The notes beneath the pieces were generated by a model, which was not told where the DNA came from, did no database searches, and saw only the letters and a list, made by a program, of their open reading frames with translations. The position numbers were made by a program, and so were the translations under genes. From positions 806,001 through 870,000 of the forward strand of contig OZ243040.1 in the NCBI GenBank assembly GCA_965211995.1: a stretch of 64,000 nt of DNA, in the 5' to 3' direction. Shown piece by piece: positions 15,821 through 24,198 of this stretch. How positions within the stretch are numbered: the stretch's first letter is position 1; every line of letters begins with the position of its first letter. Origin of the DNA: CAYFZO01 sp965211995 (lineage in GTDB: Bacteria > Pseudomonadota > Gammaproteobacteria > Poriferisulfidales > Oxydemutatoraceae).

Positions 15821-17608
15821 CTAATAGACCCTGGCTTGCGGCGAGACCACCTCGACCTCGTCGCTCAGCGTGTACAGGTGCACCGGACGATACACGATAT
15901 CGGTGCGCCCGTTCGGGGCGACCGAGATCAGCGTGTGTTTCAGCCAATTCTTGTCGTCGCGTTCGGGGTAGTCGTCGCGGGCGTGCGCGCCGCGGCTCTC
16001 GGTGCGGTTGTGCGCCGACGCCACGGTCGCGATTGATTGCAGCAGCAGGTTGGACAGTTCAAGCGTTTCGGCCAGGTCGGTGTTCCAGATCAGTGAGCGG
16101 TCGCTGACGCCGACGTCGGAGAAGCGCTTGAACACCGCACCGATCTTGTCCACCCCCTGCGCGAGGCTGTCGCCGGTGCGGAACACCGCCGCGTGCTTCT
16201 GCATCGCTTTTTGCATGTCCAGGCGGATCTTCGCGGTCGGCTCGGCGCCGGCGGCGTGGCGCAGCGCGTCGAAACGGTCGAGGATCGCGTCCACCGCCGC
16301 CGCCGGCGCTTCGGGATAAGGCCGCCCCGGTTTCACCAGTTCGGCGGTGCGCTGTGCGGCGGCGCGCCCGAATACGATCAGGTCGAGCAGCGAGTTCGAG
16401 CCGAGGCGGTTCGCGCCGTGCACCGACACGCACGCCGCTTCCCCGATCGCGATCAGCCCCGGCACCACGTTGTGCGTATCGCTGACTTGCGGGTCGATCA
16501 CCTCGCCGTAGTGGTTCGCCGGGATGCCGCCCATGTTGTAGTGCACCGTCGGCAGCACCGGGATTGGCTCTTTGGTCACGTCAACGCCCGCGAAAATGCG
16601 CGCCGACTCGCTGATGCCGGGCAGGCGTTCCCGAATGACTTCGGCGCCGAGGTGTTCGAGGTGCAGGTGGATATGATCATGGTCTTCGCCGACGCCGCGC
16701 CCTTCGTTGATCTCAATCGTCATCGAGCGGCTGACGACGTCGCGCGAGGCGAGATCCTTGGCGTTCGGGGCGTAGCGCTCCATGAAACGCTCGTCTTTTG
16801 AATTGGTCAGGTAACCGCCCTCGCCGCGCACGCCCTCGGTGATCAGACAGCCGGCGCCGTAGATCCCGGTCGGGTGGAACTGCACGAATTCCATGTCCTG
16901 CAAGTGCAGGCCGGCGCGCAGCACCATCGCATTGCCGTCGCCGGTGCAGGTGTGCGCCGAGGTGCACGAGAAATACGAGCGGCCGTAGCCGCCGGTCGCG
17001 ATCACCGTCATCTTGGCGCGGAACAAGTGCAGTTCCCCGGTCGCGAGATCCCACGCGACGACGCCGACGCAGCGCCCGGCGTCCATGACCAGGTCGAGCG
17101 CGAAGTATTCGACGTAGAACTCGGCCTTGTGCTTGAGCGACTGCTGGTACAACGTGTGCAGGATCGCGTGGCCGGTGCGGTCGGCGGCGGCGCAGGTGCG
17201 CTGCGCGATGCCTTCGCCGTAGTGCGTCGTCATCCCCCCGAACGGGCGCTGGTAAATGCGCCCGTCTTCGGTGCGCGAAAACGGCACGCCGTAATGCTCA
17301 AGTTCGATCACCGACGCGGGCGCCTCCTTGCACATGTATTCGATCGCGTCCTGGTCGCCGAGCCAGTCCGAGCCTTTGATCGTGTCGTACATGTGCCAGC
17401 GCCAGTCGTCCTCGCTCATATTCGCGAGCGAGGCGCTGATGCCGCCCTGCGCCGCAACCGTGTGGCTGCGCGTCGGAAACACCTTGGTGACGCACGCGGT
17501 GGACAGGCCTTTTTCGGCCATGCCGAGCGTCGCTCTCAGGCCGGCGCCGCCGGCGCCGATCACGATGACGTCGTAAGCGTGCCCAATCGGCTCGTAGGCG
17601 CGCGGCAT
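15821..17608 (-). CDS. sdhA: Succinate dehydrogenase flavoprotein subunit
   Basis: 595-residue flavoprotein that oxidises succinate to fumarate at the inner membrane. An N-terminal Rossmann motif (VIVIGAGGAGLRAT) is followed by the covalent-FAD histidine in TRSHTVAAQGG, the active-site block HPTGIYGAGCLITEGVRGEGG and the C-terminal ESRGAHARDDYPERDD motif. Length and order match proteobacterial SdhA. It starts 3 bp after sdhD. Confidence 0.97.
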   Translation of the reverse strand: MPRAYEPIGHAYDVIVIGAGGAGLRATLGMAEKGLSTACVTKVFPTRSHTVAAQGGISASLANMSEDDWRWHMYDTIKGSDWLGDQDAIEYMCKEAPASVIELEHYGVPFSRTEDGRIYQRPFGGMTTHYGEGIAQRTCAAADRTGHAILHTLYQQSLKHKAEFYVEYFALDLVMDAGRCVGVVAWDLATGELHLFRAKMTVIATGGYGRSYFSCTSAHTCTGDGNAMVLRAGLHLQDMEFVQFHPTGIYGAGCLITEGVRGEGGYLTNSKDERFMERYAPNAKDLASRDVVSRSMTIEINEGRGVGEDHDHIHLHLEHLGAEVIRERLPGISESARIFAGVDVTKEPIPVLPTVHYNMGGIPANHYGEVIDPQVSDTHNVVPGLIAIGEAACVSVHGANRLGSNSLLDLIVFGRAAAQRTAELVKPGRPYPEAPAAAVDAILDRFDALRHAAGAEPTAKIRLDMQKAMQKHAAVFRTGDSLAQGVDKIGAVFKRFSDVGVSDRSLIWNTDLAETLELSNLLLQSIATVASAHNRTESRGAHARDDYPERDDKNWLKHTLISVAPNGRTDIVYRPVHLYTLSDEVEVVSPQARVY

Positions 17609-17611
17609 GGC

Positions 17612-18001
17612 TTAGAGAAACACCTTCAACGCCGCGACGACGCCGCTCAGCGCGAGCAGGAACGACCCGAGTTCGACTGCGACGATCAGGCCCACTCTGA
17701 GCGCCGCGGCGTGCACGTAGTCCTCGATGATGACCCGCAGTCCCAGCGCCATGTGGTAGCACCCGGCGAGCAGGAAGGCGATCAGCAGCACCGCCGTCGG
17801 CGGCTCGCGCATCCACGCCGCGACCGCGGCGTGGGAGAGATCGCCGAGACCCGCAAGCGCGAAGCCGAACCACAGGGCCAGCGGCGTCAGCGCCACCGAA
17901 GTGACGCGCTGCATCCACCAGTGGGCGGCGCCCTCCCCGGCCGCGCCGAGGCCGCGCGCACGCGCCAAGGGCGTTCTCACGCCGCCTCCGAAAACAGCCA
18001 C
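17612..18001 (-). CDS. sdhD: Succinate dehydrogenase membrane anchor SdhD
   Basis: 129-residue hydrophobic protein with three transmembrane helices (about 35-53, 65-85, 98-122). The HWWMQRVTSVALTPLALWF block is typical of the SdhD subunit that helps bind heme b and ubiquinone, and GCYHMALGLRVIIEDYVH supplies the heme-side histidine and quinone-site aspartate/tyrosine region. It overlaps sdhC by 25 bp and precedes sdhA by 3 bp. Confidence 0.92.
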   Translation of the reverse strand: MAVFGGGVRTPLARARGLGAAGEGAAHWWMQRVTSVALTPLALWFGFALAGLGDLSHAAVAAWMREPPTAVLLIAFLLAGCYHMALGLRVIIEDYVHAAALRVGLIVAVELGSFLLALSGVVAALKVFL

Positions 18002-18363
18002 CAGGTCAGCGCGGTCAGCGCCGCGGTGGCGGCCAGCGCCGCAACCGCGGTGACGTCCACGGTGCGCAATTCAAAGCCTTGTCCGGCGTCCCAGAACAGA
18101 TGGCGCACGCCGTTGCATAAATGGAAGTACAGCATCGCGCTCCACGCGACCAGCAGACTCCGCCCGGGCACCGAAGCAAACCACGCGTGCACCGACGCAT
18201 ACACCGGATCGCCCGCGACCACGGCAACCAGCCATGCAACCAAGGCCACGTTGCCCAGGGCAAGCAGCACCCCGGTTATCCTGTGCGCGATCGACAGAAC
18301 GGCGGTCAGCGGGAGGCGGTAGATCTGCAGATGAGGCGACAGCGGCCGGCGGTGTGCGTGCAT
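17977..18363 (-). CDS. sdhC: Succinate dehydrogenase cytochrome b556 subunit SdhC
   Basis: 128-residue anchor with three helices. RPLSPHLQIYRLPLTAVLS and IAHRITGVLLA are the conserved N-terminal SdhC signature (Ser/Arg quinone site), and LYFHLCNGVRHLFWD carries the heme-ligand histidine. It is the first gene of sdhCDAB; the promoter must lie in the 128-bp gap shared with the divergent GT61 gene. Confidence 0.94.
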   Translation of the reverse strand: MHAHRRPLSPHLQIYRLPLTAVLSIAHRITGVLLALGNVALVAWLVAVVAGDPVYASVHAWFASVPGRSLLVAWSAMLYFHLCNGVRHLFWDAGQGFELRTVDVTAVAALAATAALTALTWWLFSEAA

Positions 18364-18491
18364 GTTCGGGATAGAAAGTTGGCGATGTGTAACGCGGTAT
18401 TTTGCGCGGCAAACCCGTTTTAATCTACTATGGCCGATTCAGATGCGTCCGGTGTGAAAAGTTGACGCCTCAATAATCCCCGAATACTACC

Positions 18492-19823
18492 ATGAAAACC
18501 GCTACAGACAACGACGTTTCGGGGGGGATCCGCACCACTCTGACGGCGTTGCCTCGCCGCTTCGTCGGATATTTCTGGCGCAAAATCTTTTTGGATGCAT
18601 CCCAGTTTTATAAAAATACTTTACTTTTTAAGTGCTATTTTGCGCAGCATGAAAATGCCCGGGCGGCGGCCGACGCACCGCCCTGCACGCAGGATCTGGC
18701 AGTCGCGTTAACTCAATCTCCCGGTTGCGCCTGCGTTGACTACGACAAAATCAAGTCCGTCGGCGGCGTCTCCCTTAAGTATTACGAAGCGGGCGCTTTT
18801 TACACCAGAAGGCAGCTTAATCCGGCGGAGTGGCGGCGCAATAAATCAAAGTTCGGCGCGCCGATCCACCCCGCTTCGTGGTCGCCCGCCCCCGCTCCGG
18901 ACGGCGCCGATTCCGGGCCGGGAACGGATCATTCCGACGTCTGCCTGGCAATTTTCAGAAAAGTGCCCGCGAGTTTTGCGCTGCAACTGTTCCATGTCTT
19001 TATCTGCTTCCTCTACCTGCGCAGCCTGCGGCGGCAAGGCTACCGGGTCGAGTGCCTGCTGCTGGACAGCGCCCGCGACAAATTGAGCGAGTTGTACACC
19101 ACCTGCCTGCCCAACTGTCATTTCCCGGAGGAACGCGCGGGTGTTCATCGTTTCCCGCATCTCCTCAACGCCGACCTCAGCGGCTGGGACGGCGTGCCCT
19201 GGCGGCAAATGCTTTACACCTGCGGCCTGCTCGGAGACTTTCACCGGTTCGTGCTGTCGGCTTTTGGCGTCGCGCCGCCCGCCCCGAGCCGGCACGTCGG
19301 GAGGATCACTTTGATACGCAGAGAACAACACACCGCAAGCGGCGGCAAGCCGTGCATAGACCGGGTGATCAAAAACGAGGAGGAAGTGATCGCCGCCCTG
19401 ACCCGGCATTACCAGGGCGTCGAATTCCAAGCCGTTTACTTCGAGAGGCTGCCTCTGCGCGAGCAACTGAGGCTGTTTACCCGGTCGGACGTCATCGTGA
19501 GTATGCACGGCGCGGGCCTGATCGCCGGTGCGTGTTTTGCGCCGCCCAACGCCGGCATTGTGGAGTTGTTCCCCAAGTATTACCGCACCGCCAGTTCGGC
19601 GGTCACCTGCCGCGCAATCTCCCACGCCCGCGGACTGCATTACAGGCGCTGGCTGAATCATCGCCGCGCCAACGAATTTGGCTCCGACGCGCAACCGGCG
19701 CTGCGCCGGCACGAGCGCTACTACCGCAACCCCGTGCGTCAAAACTCACTGACGCGCGTGCCGCCCGCCGCCGTGATCAGGCGGATCAATCAATTGACCG
19801 GAAAGATCAAGCGTGCGCGCTGA
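18492..19823 (+). CDS. GT61-family glycosyltransferase (DUF563)
   Basis: 443-residue protein with the C-terminal GT61 core: a VIVSMHGAGL motif followed by ACFAPPNAGIVELFP, which is diagnostic of the DUF563/EOGT/xylosyltransferase family, preceded by ITLIRREQH and EEEVIAAL. The donor sugar is unknown (family members use GlcNAc, xylose or arabinose). There is no signal peptide. The N-terminal 100 residues are not recognised. The base composition in the first 250 bp is more AT-rich than neighbouring sdh. No ribosome binding site is obvious at the ATG. It is a candidate member of the same glycan pathway as the GT23 arrays, but is not adjacent to them. It ends 4 bp from a convergent gene. Confidence 0.8.
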   Translation: MKTATDNDVSGGIRTTLTALPRRFVGYFWRKIFLDASQFYKNTLLFKCYFAQHENARAAADAPPCTQDLAVALTQSPGCACVDYDKIKSVGGVSLKYYEAGAFYTRRQLNPAEWRRNKSKFGAPIHPASWSPAPAPDGADSGPGTDHSDVCLAIFRKVPASFALQLFHVFICFLYLRSLRRQGYRVECLLLDSARDKLSELYTTCLPNCHFPEERAGVHRFPHLLNADLSGWDGVPWRQMLYTCGLLGDFHRFVLSAFGVAPPAPSRHVGRITLIRREQHTASGGKPCIDRVIKNEEEVIAALTRHYQGVEFQAVYFERLPLREQLRLFTRSDVIVSMHGAGLIAGACFAPPNAGIVELFPKYYRTASSAVTCRAISHARGLHYRRWLNHRRANEFGSDAQPALRRHERYYRNPVRQNSLTRVPPAAVIRRINQLTGKIKRAR

Positions 19824-19827
19824 GGCG

Positions 19828-20232
19828 TTATGCGGCGGCCTCGCCTTTGAGGCGCAGCAGCAAAGTCTGTTCCTGGCAAAAGAAAAGCAGGCTGAGCCGG
19901 TCCGGGGCGAACCTCCCGATGAACTCGTTGACGCCGCCGCCGGCACATTCGCGCGTAAAGAATTCGACCAGGTGCCGTGCCAGCGCCCGCCCGGCTTCTT
20001 CGCTTTCATCCGCGACGTTCACGCTGGCCAGAAACTTCAATCCGGATGCTTCGACCCGGGGCAGAATATCGGCTATCACCTCGCGGGGCTTGCCCGCAAT
20101 GTCACAATTGAGCAAAATTCCGAGACATTCAAAATTATGCAGGATCCAGACATTGACCTCTCCGTATCCTTTCCCGCTGATAAACTCGCGCAATTTCTGA
20201 TAAAAGGACTCGACCTCTATGACGTGGTTCAT
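19828..20232 (-). CDS. Hypothetical protein, 134 aa
   Basis: Not recognised. The protein is soluble, moderately acidic and lacks a signal peptide. It begins MNHVIEVESFYQKLREFISG and has alternating hydrophobic strands (VNVWILHNFECLGILLNC, LKFLASVNVADES), two helices with acidic residues, and a C-terminal LSLLFFCQEQTLLLRL strand. Codon use and GC3 look like those of a real gene and there is no competing frame. It is convergent with the GT61 gene (4-bp gap) and its start faces ygfZ across 70 bp. Confidence 0.6.
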   Translation of the reverse strand: MNHVIEVESFYQKLREFISGKGYGEVNVWILHNFECLGILLNCDIAGKPREVIADILPRVEASGLKFLASVNVADESEEAGRALARHLVEFFTRECAGGGVNEFIGRFAPDRLSLLFFCQEQTLLLRLKGEAAA

Positions 20233-20302
20233 GCAAGTTTTCCGGCGGGGAACTTTAATCGAAGTAGTATATTAGGGGCTTCCCGTTGAATACAAGCACG
20301 CA

Positions 20303-21346
20303 ATGAACAGTCCGGATCAAACTCCGTTGCAGCCGCATCCGCCGCCGCTCGGCGGCCTCGCGTGCGCCGACTGGTCGGCCCCGGCGCCGCCGTGGCTGTG
20401 TCCGCTCTCGGAGTTTCGCCTGATCCGGGTGGCGGGCAAGGACGCTTTCACCTTTCTGAACGATCAATTAAGCAATGACCTTCGCGCGGTGTCCGAGGAG
20501 GCGTCGCAACTCAGCGGCTACTGCAATCCCAAAGGGCGCCTGTATGCGGTGTTTCGGGTCTTTATGCGCGGCGCGGACTATTACCTGCGGGCGGCGGCGG
20601 ACAACGCTACGATTGATCGTCTGCGCATGTTCGTGCTGCGAGCCCAAGTGACGCTAAGCGAAGACACGGCGCTCGGTGGCATCGGGTTGATCGGCGCCGA
20701 CGCCGCCCGGCTGCTGAGCGCCGCCGCCCTGCCGGCGCCCGCCGCCGCGTCGGGCGCCGCACGGCACGGCGAATACAGCGTGATCCGCGCGCCCGGCGCG
20801 TGCGCACGTTACGAGATCCATGCACCGCACGCGCAACTCGCGGCGCTGTGGGAAACCCTGGCCGCGGACGCCGCGCCCGCCGGCGGAGTATGGCGGCTGT
20901 ATGACGTCTTCTCAGGGATTCCGAACATCCATCCTCAAACCCGCGAATTGTTCGTGCCGCAGATGGTCAATCTCGATCTGGTCAACGCGCTGAGTTTCTC
21001 GAAAGGCTGCTACCCGGGCCAGGAAGTCGTCGCGCGCATGCATTACCGCGGCAAACTCAAGCGGCGCATGTACCGGTTCGCATCGAAGCAGTCGCGTGCG
21101 CGGCCCGCGCCGGGCGACGCGGTGTTCGTGCCGGCCTACAGCGCCGCACAGCCGAGCGGCGAGATCGTGGATGCCTGCGCGCTGCCCGGCGGCGCGCTCG
21201 CGGGCCTCGCGTCGCTGCGCATTCAGGGGCTTGAGCCGGGCGGCGAGATCCGGCTCGGCGCTCCCGATGGCGCCGTCGCGCGGATCGAACCCCTGCCCTA
21301 CGACCTCAACGCCGATACGCACGCAAACGCCGGGGGCACGGCGTAA
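20303..21346 (+). CDS. ygfZ: Folate-binding Fe-S cluster protein YgfZ
   Basis: 347-residue GcvT-like protein that supports synthesis or repair of a subset of Fe-S enzymes in a tetrahydrofolate-dependent way. The signature KGCYPGQEVVARMHYRGKLKRR (residues about 236-257) contains the conserved cysteine of KGCYxGQE. The N-terminal QLSNDLRAV and GYCNPKGRLYA blocks are also typical. Its TAA overlaps the ATG of the next small gene (TAATG). The last 50 bp are part of a unit that was tandemly triplicated downstream. Confidence 0.93.
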   Translation: MNSPDQTPLQPHPPPLGGLACADWSAPAPPWLCPLSEFRLIRVAGKDAFTFLNDQLSNDLRAVSEEASQLSGYCNPKGRLYAVFRVFMRGADYYLRAAADNATIDRLRMFVLRAQVTLSEDTALGGIGLIGADAARLLSAAALPAPAAASGAARHGEYSVIRAPGACARYEIHAPHAQLAALWETLAADAAPAGGVWRLYDVFSGIPNIHPQTRELFVPQMVNLDLVNALSFSKGCYPGQEVVARMHYRGKLKRRMYRFASKQSRARPAPGDAVFVPAYSAAQPSGEIVDACALPGGALAGLASLRIQGLEPGGEIRLGAPDGAVARIEPLPYDLNADTHANAGGTA

Positions 21347-21504
21347 TGCACCGCGGCCTGACACTGCTGCTCGGCGTGATCCTGCTGCTCGCATTGGCGG
21401 GCTACGTGCTGCACGAGCGCACACGCGGCGTGGCTTACCTGCTGTGGGGGGTCGCGGCCTTATTGACCGTGTTTCTGGTGCTTGTGGCCGTCGGCGTGTT
21501 TTAA
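21346..21504 (+). CDS. Small two-helix membrane protein, 52 aa
   Basis: Starts at the ATG overlapping the ygfZ stop and reads MHRGLTLLLGVILLLALAGY, a short charged loop (VLHERTRGVAYLL), and a second hydrophobic stretch ending in VAVGVF. The layout is that of a small hairpin inner-membrane protein. No family is recognised. It is translationally coupled to ygfZ and convergent with rarA. Two damaged copies follow, which supports this first copy as the functional one. Confidence 0.6.
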   Translation: MHRGLTLLLGVILLLALAGYVLHERTRGVAYLLWGVAALLTVFLVLVAVGVF

Positions 21505-21566
21505 GTTCGCCGCCGGCCCTGCGACATCAATGCCGATACGCACGCCGATGCCGGGGGCACGGCGTA

Positions 21567-21724
21567 ATGCACCGCGGCCTGACACTGCTGCTCGGCGTGA
21601 TCCTGCTGCTCGCATTGGCGGGCTACGTGCCGCGCGAGCGCATACGCGGCATGGCTTACCGACTGTGGGGGGTGCGGCCTTGTCGACCGCGTTTCCGTTG
21701 TCAGTGGCCGCCGGCGTGTTTTAA
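21567..21724 (+). pseudogene. Second copy of the small membrane gene, frameshifted
   Basis: Begins with the same MHRGLTLLLGVILLLALAGY and stays homologous to the first copy up to the GTGGGGGGT run. One base is missing there (GGTGCGG instead of GGTCGCGG), shifting the frame, so the ancestral TAA at 21722-21724 is out of frame and the second helix is lost. Confidence 0.8.
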
Positions 21725-21786
21725 GTTCGCCGCCGGCCCTGCGACCTCAACGCCGATACGCACGCAAACGCCGGGGACACGGCTTA

Positions 21787-21906
21787 ATGCACCGCGGCCT
21801 GACACTGCTCAGCGTGATCCTGCTACTCGCATTGGCGGGCTGTGTGCCGCGCGAGCGCATACGCGGCGTGGCTTACCGACTGTGGGGGGTCGCGCGGCCT
21901 TGTTGA
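21787..21906 (+). pseudogene. Third copy of the small membrane gene, truncated
   Basis: Starts MHRGLTLLSVILLLALAGC (one codon shorter). Two extra bases (GTCGCGCGGCC) bring TGA into frame at 21904-21906 after 39 residues. The unit end runs into the 3' end of rarA on the other strand, so the rarA stop codon lies inside this repeat. Confidence 0.8.
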
Positions 21907-21920
21907 CCGCGTTTCCGTTG

Positions 21921-23303
21921 TCAGTGGCCGCCGGCGTGTTTTAAGTTCGCCGCCGGTCCGCGGTTCAGTTTGCGCAAGCGCTCGAGGTGCTCGCCGAGTG
22001 CGGCTTCGCTGCCGCGGTCGGTCGGCTTGTAATAGCGCGTGCCTGTGAGTTCTTCGGGGAAGTAGTTTTCGCCGGCGGCGAAAGCGCCCTTCTCGTCGTG
22101 CGCGTGGCGGTAACCCTTGCCGTGGCCGAGGTCTTTCATCAGCCGCGTTGGTGCGTTGCGCAAGTGCATCGGCACCTCCAAAGTGCCGTGTTCGCGCGCG
22201 TCCGCCGTCGCCGCCTTGAATGCGGTGTACACCGCATCGCTCTTCGGCGAGCACGCGAGATACACCGTCGCGTGCGCGAGCGCGAGTTCGCCTTCGGGGC
22301 TGCCGAGGCGCTCGTAGGTCGCCCACGCGTTGAGCGCGACTTCCCAGGCCCTGAGGTTGGCGTTGCCGACGTCCTCCGACGCGATCCGCACCAGCCGGCG
22401 CGCGACGTACAGCGGGTCGCAGCCGCCGTCCAGCATACGCGACAGCCAGTACAGCGCCGCGTCGGGATCGCTGCCGCGCACCGACTTGTGCAGCGCCGAG
22501 ATCTGCTCGTAGAAAAGATCGCCGCCTTTGTCGAAACGGCGCAGGCTCTGCGCGCTTGCGAGGCGCACGGTCTGTTCGTCAATCCGGCGCACGGCGCCGT
22601 CCGCCGGCGCGAGGTCGGCGCAGATCTCGAGCAGGTTCAGCGCCTTGCGCGCATCGCCGTCGGCGATCTCCGCGATCATCTGTTTGCATTTCGCGCCGAC
22701 GTGGAATTGCGTCTCCCGCAGGATCTCGTCGCGTGACAGCGCCTGGCCGAGCAGCGCCGTCAGGTCGCCGGTTGCGAGGCGCTTGAGCACGTAAACCCGC
22801 ACCCGCGACAACAGCGCGTTGTTCAATTCAAACGACGGGTTCTCGGTGGTCGCGCCGATGAAAGTGAGCGTGCCGTCTTCGATGTGCGGCAAAAAAGCGT
22901 CCTGCTGCGCTTTGTTGAAACGATGGACTTCATCCACGAACAGCACCGTCGCGCGCGCGTTCACCGCCCGCGCCTGCTTCGCCCGCGCGACCGCGTCGCG
23001 CACTTCCTTGACGCCGGCAAGCACCGCCGATACCGCGATGAACTCGGCCGAACACAGGCGGCTCGCAATCCACGCGAGCGTAGTCTTGCCGCTGCCCGGC
23101 GGCCCCCACAGCACCATCGAATGAAGTTTGCCGTCCTCGAGCGCGCGCCGCAGCGGCCGCTGCGGTGCGAGCAGGTGCGCCTGACCCGCAAAACCGTCGA
23201 GGTCGTGCGGGCGCATACGCGCGGCCAGCGGCCGGTGCGCAGCGTCAACTGCGGCGTTAAACAAATCGTTGGCGGCGCCGGGTGCGTGCATCGCCGCGTT
23301 CAC
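21921..23303 (-). CDS. rarA: Replication-associated recombination protein RarA
   Basis: 460-residue AAA+ clamp-loader-like ATPase (MgsA/RarA) acting at stalled replication forks. Walker A GPPGSGKTTLA is near residue 67, Walker B LFVDEVHRFNKAQQDAFLPH near 119, and the C-terminal MgsA tetramerisation domain is marked by ASEDVGNANLRAWEVAL and YPNDYxxxY-like YFPEELTGTRYYKPTDRGSE. The start overlaps the lolA stop (ATGA), the usual lolA-rarA order. Its last 12 or so codons are shared with the tandem repeat on the other strand. Confidence 0.95.
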   Translation of the reverse strand: MNAAMHAPGAANDLFNAAVDAAHRPLAARMRPHDLDGFAGQAHLLAPQRPLRRALEDGKLHSMVLWGPPGSGKTTLAWIASRLCSAEFIAVSAVLAGVKEVRDAVARAKQARAVNARATVLFVDEVHRFNKAQQDAFLPHIEDGTLTFIGATTENPSFELNNALLSRVRVYVLKRLATGDLTALLGQALSRDEILRETQFHVGAKCKQMIAEIADGDARKALNLLEICADLAPADGAVRRIDEQTVRLASAQSLRRFDKGGDLFYEQISALHKSVRGSDPDAALYWLSRMLDGGCDPLYVARRLVRIASEDVGNANLRAWEVALNAWATYERLGSPEGELALAHATVYLACSPKSDAVYTAFKAATADAREHGTLEVPMHLRNAPTRLMKDLGHGKGYRHAHDEKGAFAAGENYFPEELTGTRYYKPTDRGSEAALGEHLERLRKLNRGPAANLKHAGGH

Positions 23304-24145
23304 CGCGCGCGCGGCAAGGCGTACTGGCCGACGACGTCCACGCTTTGCGGCAGGTGCAGCCGGAACGCATCGGCGGCGACTTCGGGGCTCAACTGCGGGC
23401 GCAGAAAATTGATCACCGTCGTCTGTTCAAAATGGTCGAGCATCTCCATGCGCACGACTTTTTCGGCGTCCAGCCCGAGTTCGATGCGCGTGAATTCGAG
23501 GTCCTGCGACTTGGGCGTCAGGGACACCCATTCGAGCCCGTCTCTGCGCCCTCCGCGCTCGACTTCAAAGCGGTCGAAAACCGGGTAGCGCCCCATCAGC
23601 AGCGTGATCGGCGCATCGCCGAGGGCTTCAACCACCGGCTGCACGCTCGCCTGCCTCAGCTCCGGGTCGTACACGATCAGGTTCAGTCCGTCGCTGACAA
23701 TGCTTTGCCGGTTCGGCGCGGTGTATTCCCAGCGGAACCGCCCCGGACGCGACAGGACCACGGTGCCGAGCGAGTTCACGATCACGTTTTGCTTGGTGTC
23801 ATAGACGACTTGCGAGAACGCGGCCTTGAACGTTTTCATCTGCAGGAACTGGTGTAGCCGCACCAGCGGGTCGGCGGCTTCGAGACTGGAGTGCGACGCC
23901 GCCCCGTCATCTTCCGGCGCCCGCCCGCGTCGTTTCTTGTGTTTCTCCCCGCCGGCCGGGCGCAGCCCGACCCATTCCTCTTCGGCTTCCTTGACGGCCT
24001 GCTCTCCTTGCCGTATTTCAGATGGGAAGTCGGCGACCGCCGCGCCCGGCACCGACGCGCACAACAGCACGAGCAGGCACGACAGCGAGGTCGGGAGCGA
24101 GGTCGGGAGCGAAGATTCTCCATGTTTTTTTATATTAAAAATCAT
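23300..24145 (-). CDS. lolA: Outer-membrane lipoprotein carrier LolA
   Basis: 281-residue periplasmic chaperone carrying lipoproteins from LolCDE to LolB. The LolA fold is seen from about residue 95: FSQVVYDTKQNVIVNSLGTV, SRPGRFRWEYTAPNRQSIVSDG, LIVYDPELRQASVQPV. Typical LolA is about 200 residues. The extra length is an N-terminal region: a signal peptide (CLLVLLCASVPGAAVA) preceded by a 12-bp tandem repeat (PTSLPTSL), then a charged segment of roughly 50 residues (EEWVGLRPAGGEKHKKRRG) before the domain. The stop overlaps the rarA start, and ftsK lies 53 bp upstream across a very AT-rich gap. Confidence 0.9.
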   Translation of the reverse strand: MIFNIKKHGESSLPTSLPTSLSCLLVLLCASVPGAAVADFPSEIRQGEQAVKEAEEEWVGLRPAGGEKHKKRRGRAPEDDGAASHSSLEAADPLVRLHQFLQMKTFKAAFSQVVYDTKQNVIVNSLGTVVLSRPGRFRWEYTAPNRQSIVSDGLNLIVYDPELRQASVQPVVEALGDAPITLLMGRYPVFDRFEVERGGRRDGLEWVSLTPKSQDLEFTRIELGLDAEKVVRMEMLDHFEQTTVINFLRPQLSPEVAADAFRLHLPQSVDVVGQYALPRAR

Positions 24146-24198
24146 TTTATATCAATAGGATATAATATATATTTCATTCTATATAATAAGTCAGAGAA
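24146..24198 (-). promoter_or_regulatory. Very AT-rich ftsK-lolA gap
   Basis: The 53 bp and flanking bases (about 24125-24195) are almost pure A/T with several TATAAT-like hexamers on both strands. In this GC-rich genome it stands out and is probably the lolA-rarA promoter. No single -35/-10 pair can be chosen. Confidence 0.4.

Larger units (their letters stand above)
21296..21956 (+). repeat. Three tandem copies of an about 220-bp unit
   Basis: Units begin at 21296, 21517 and 21737 (periods 221 and 220). Each contains the last 50 bp of ygfZ, a complete small membrane-protein frame and about 15 bp that match the 3' end of rarA. The junctions lie at CCCTRCGAC, suggesting microhomology-driven duplication. 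Only the first copy is intact. Confidence 0.92.
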
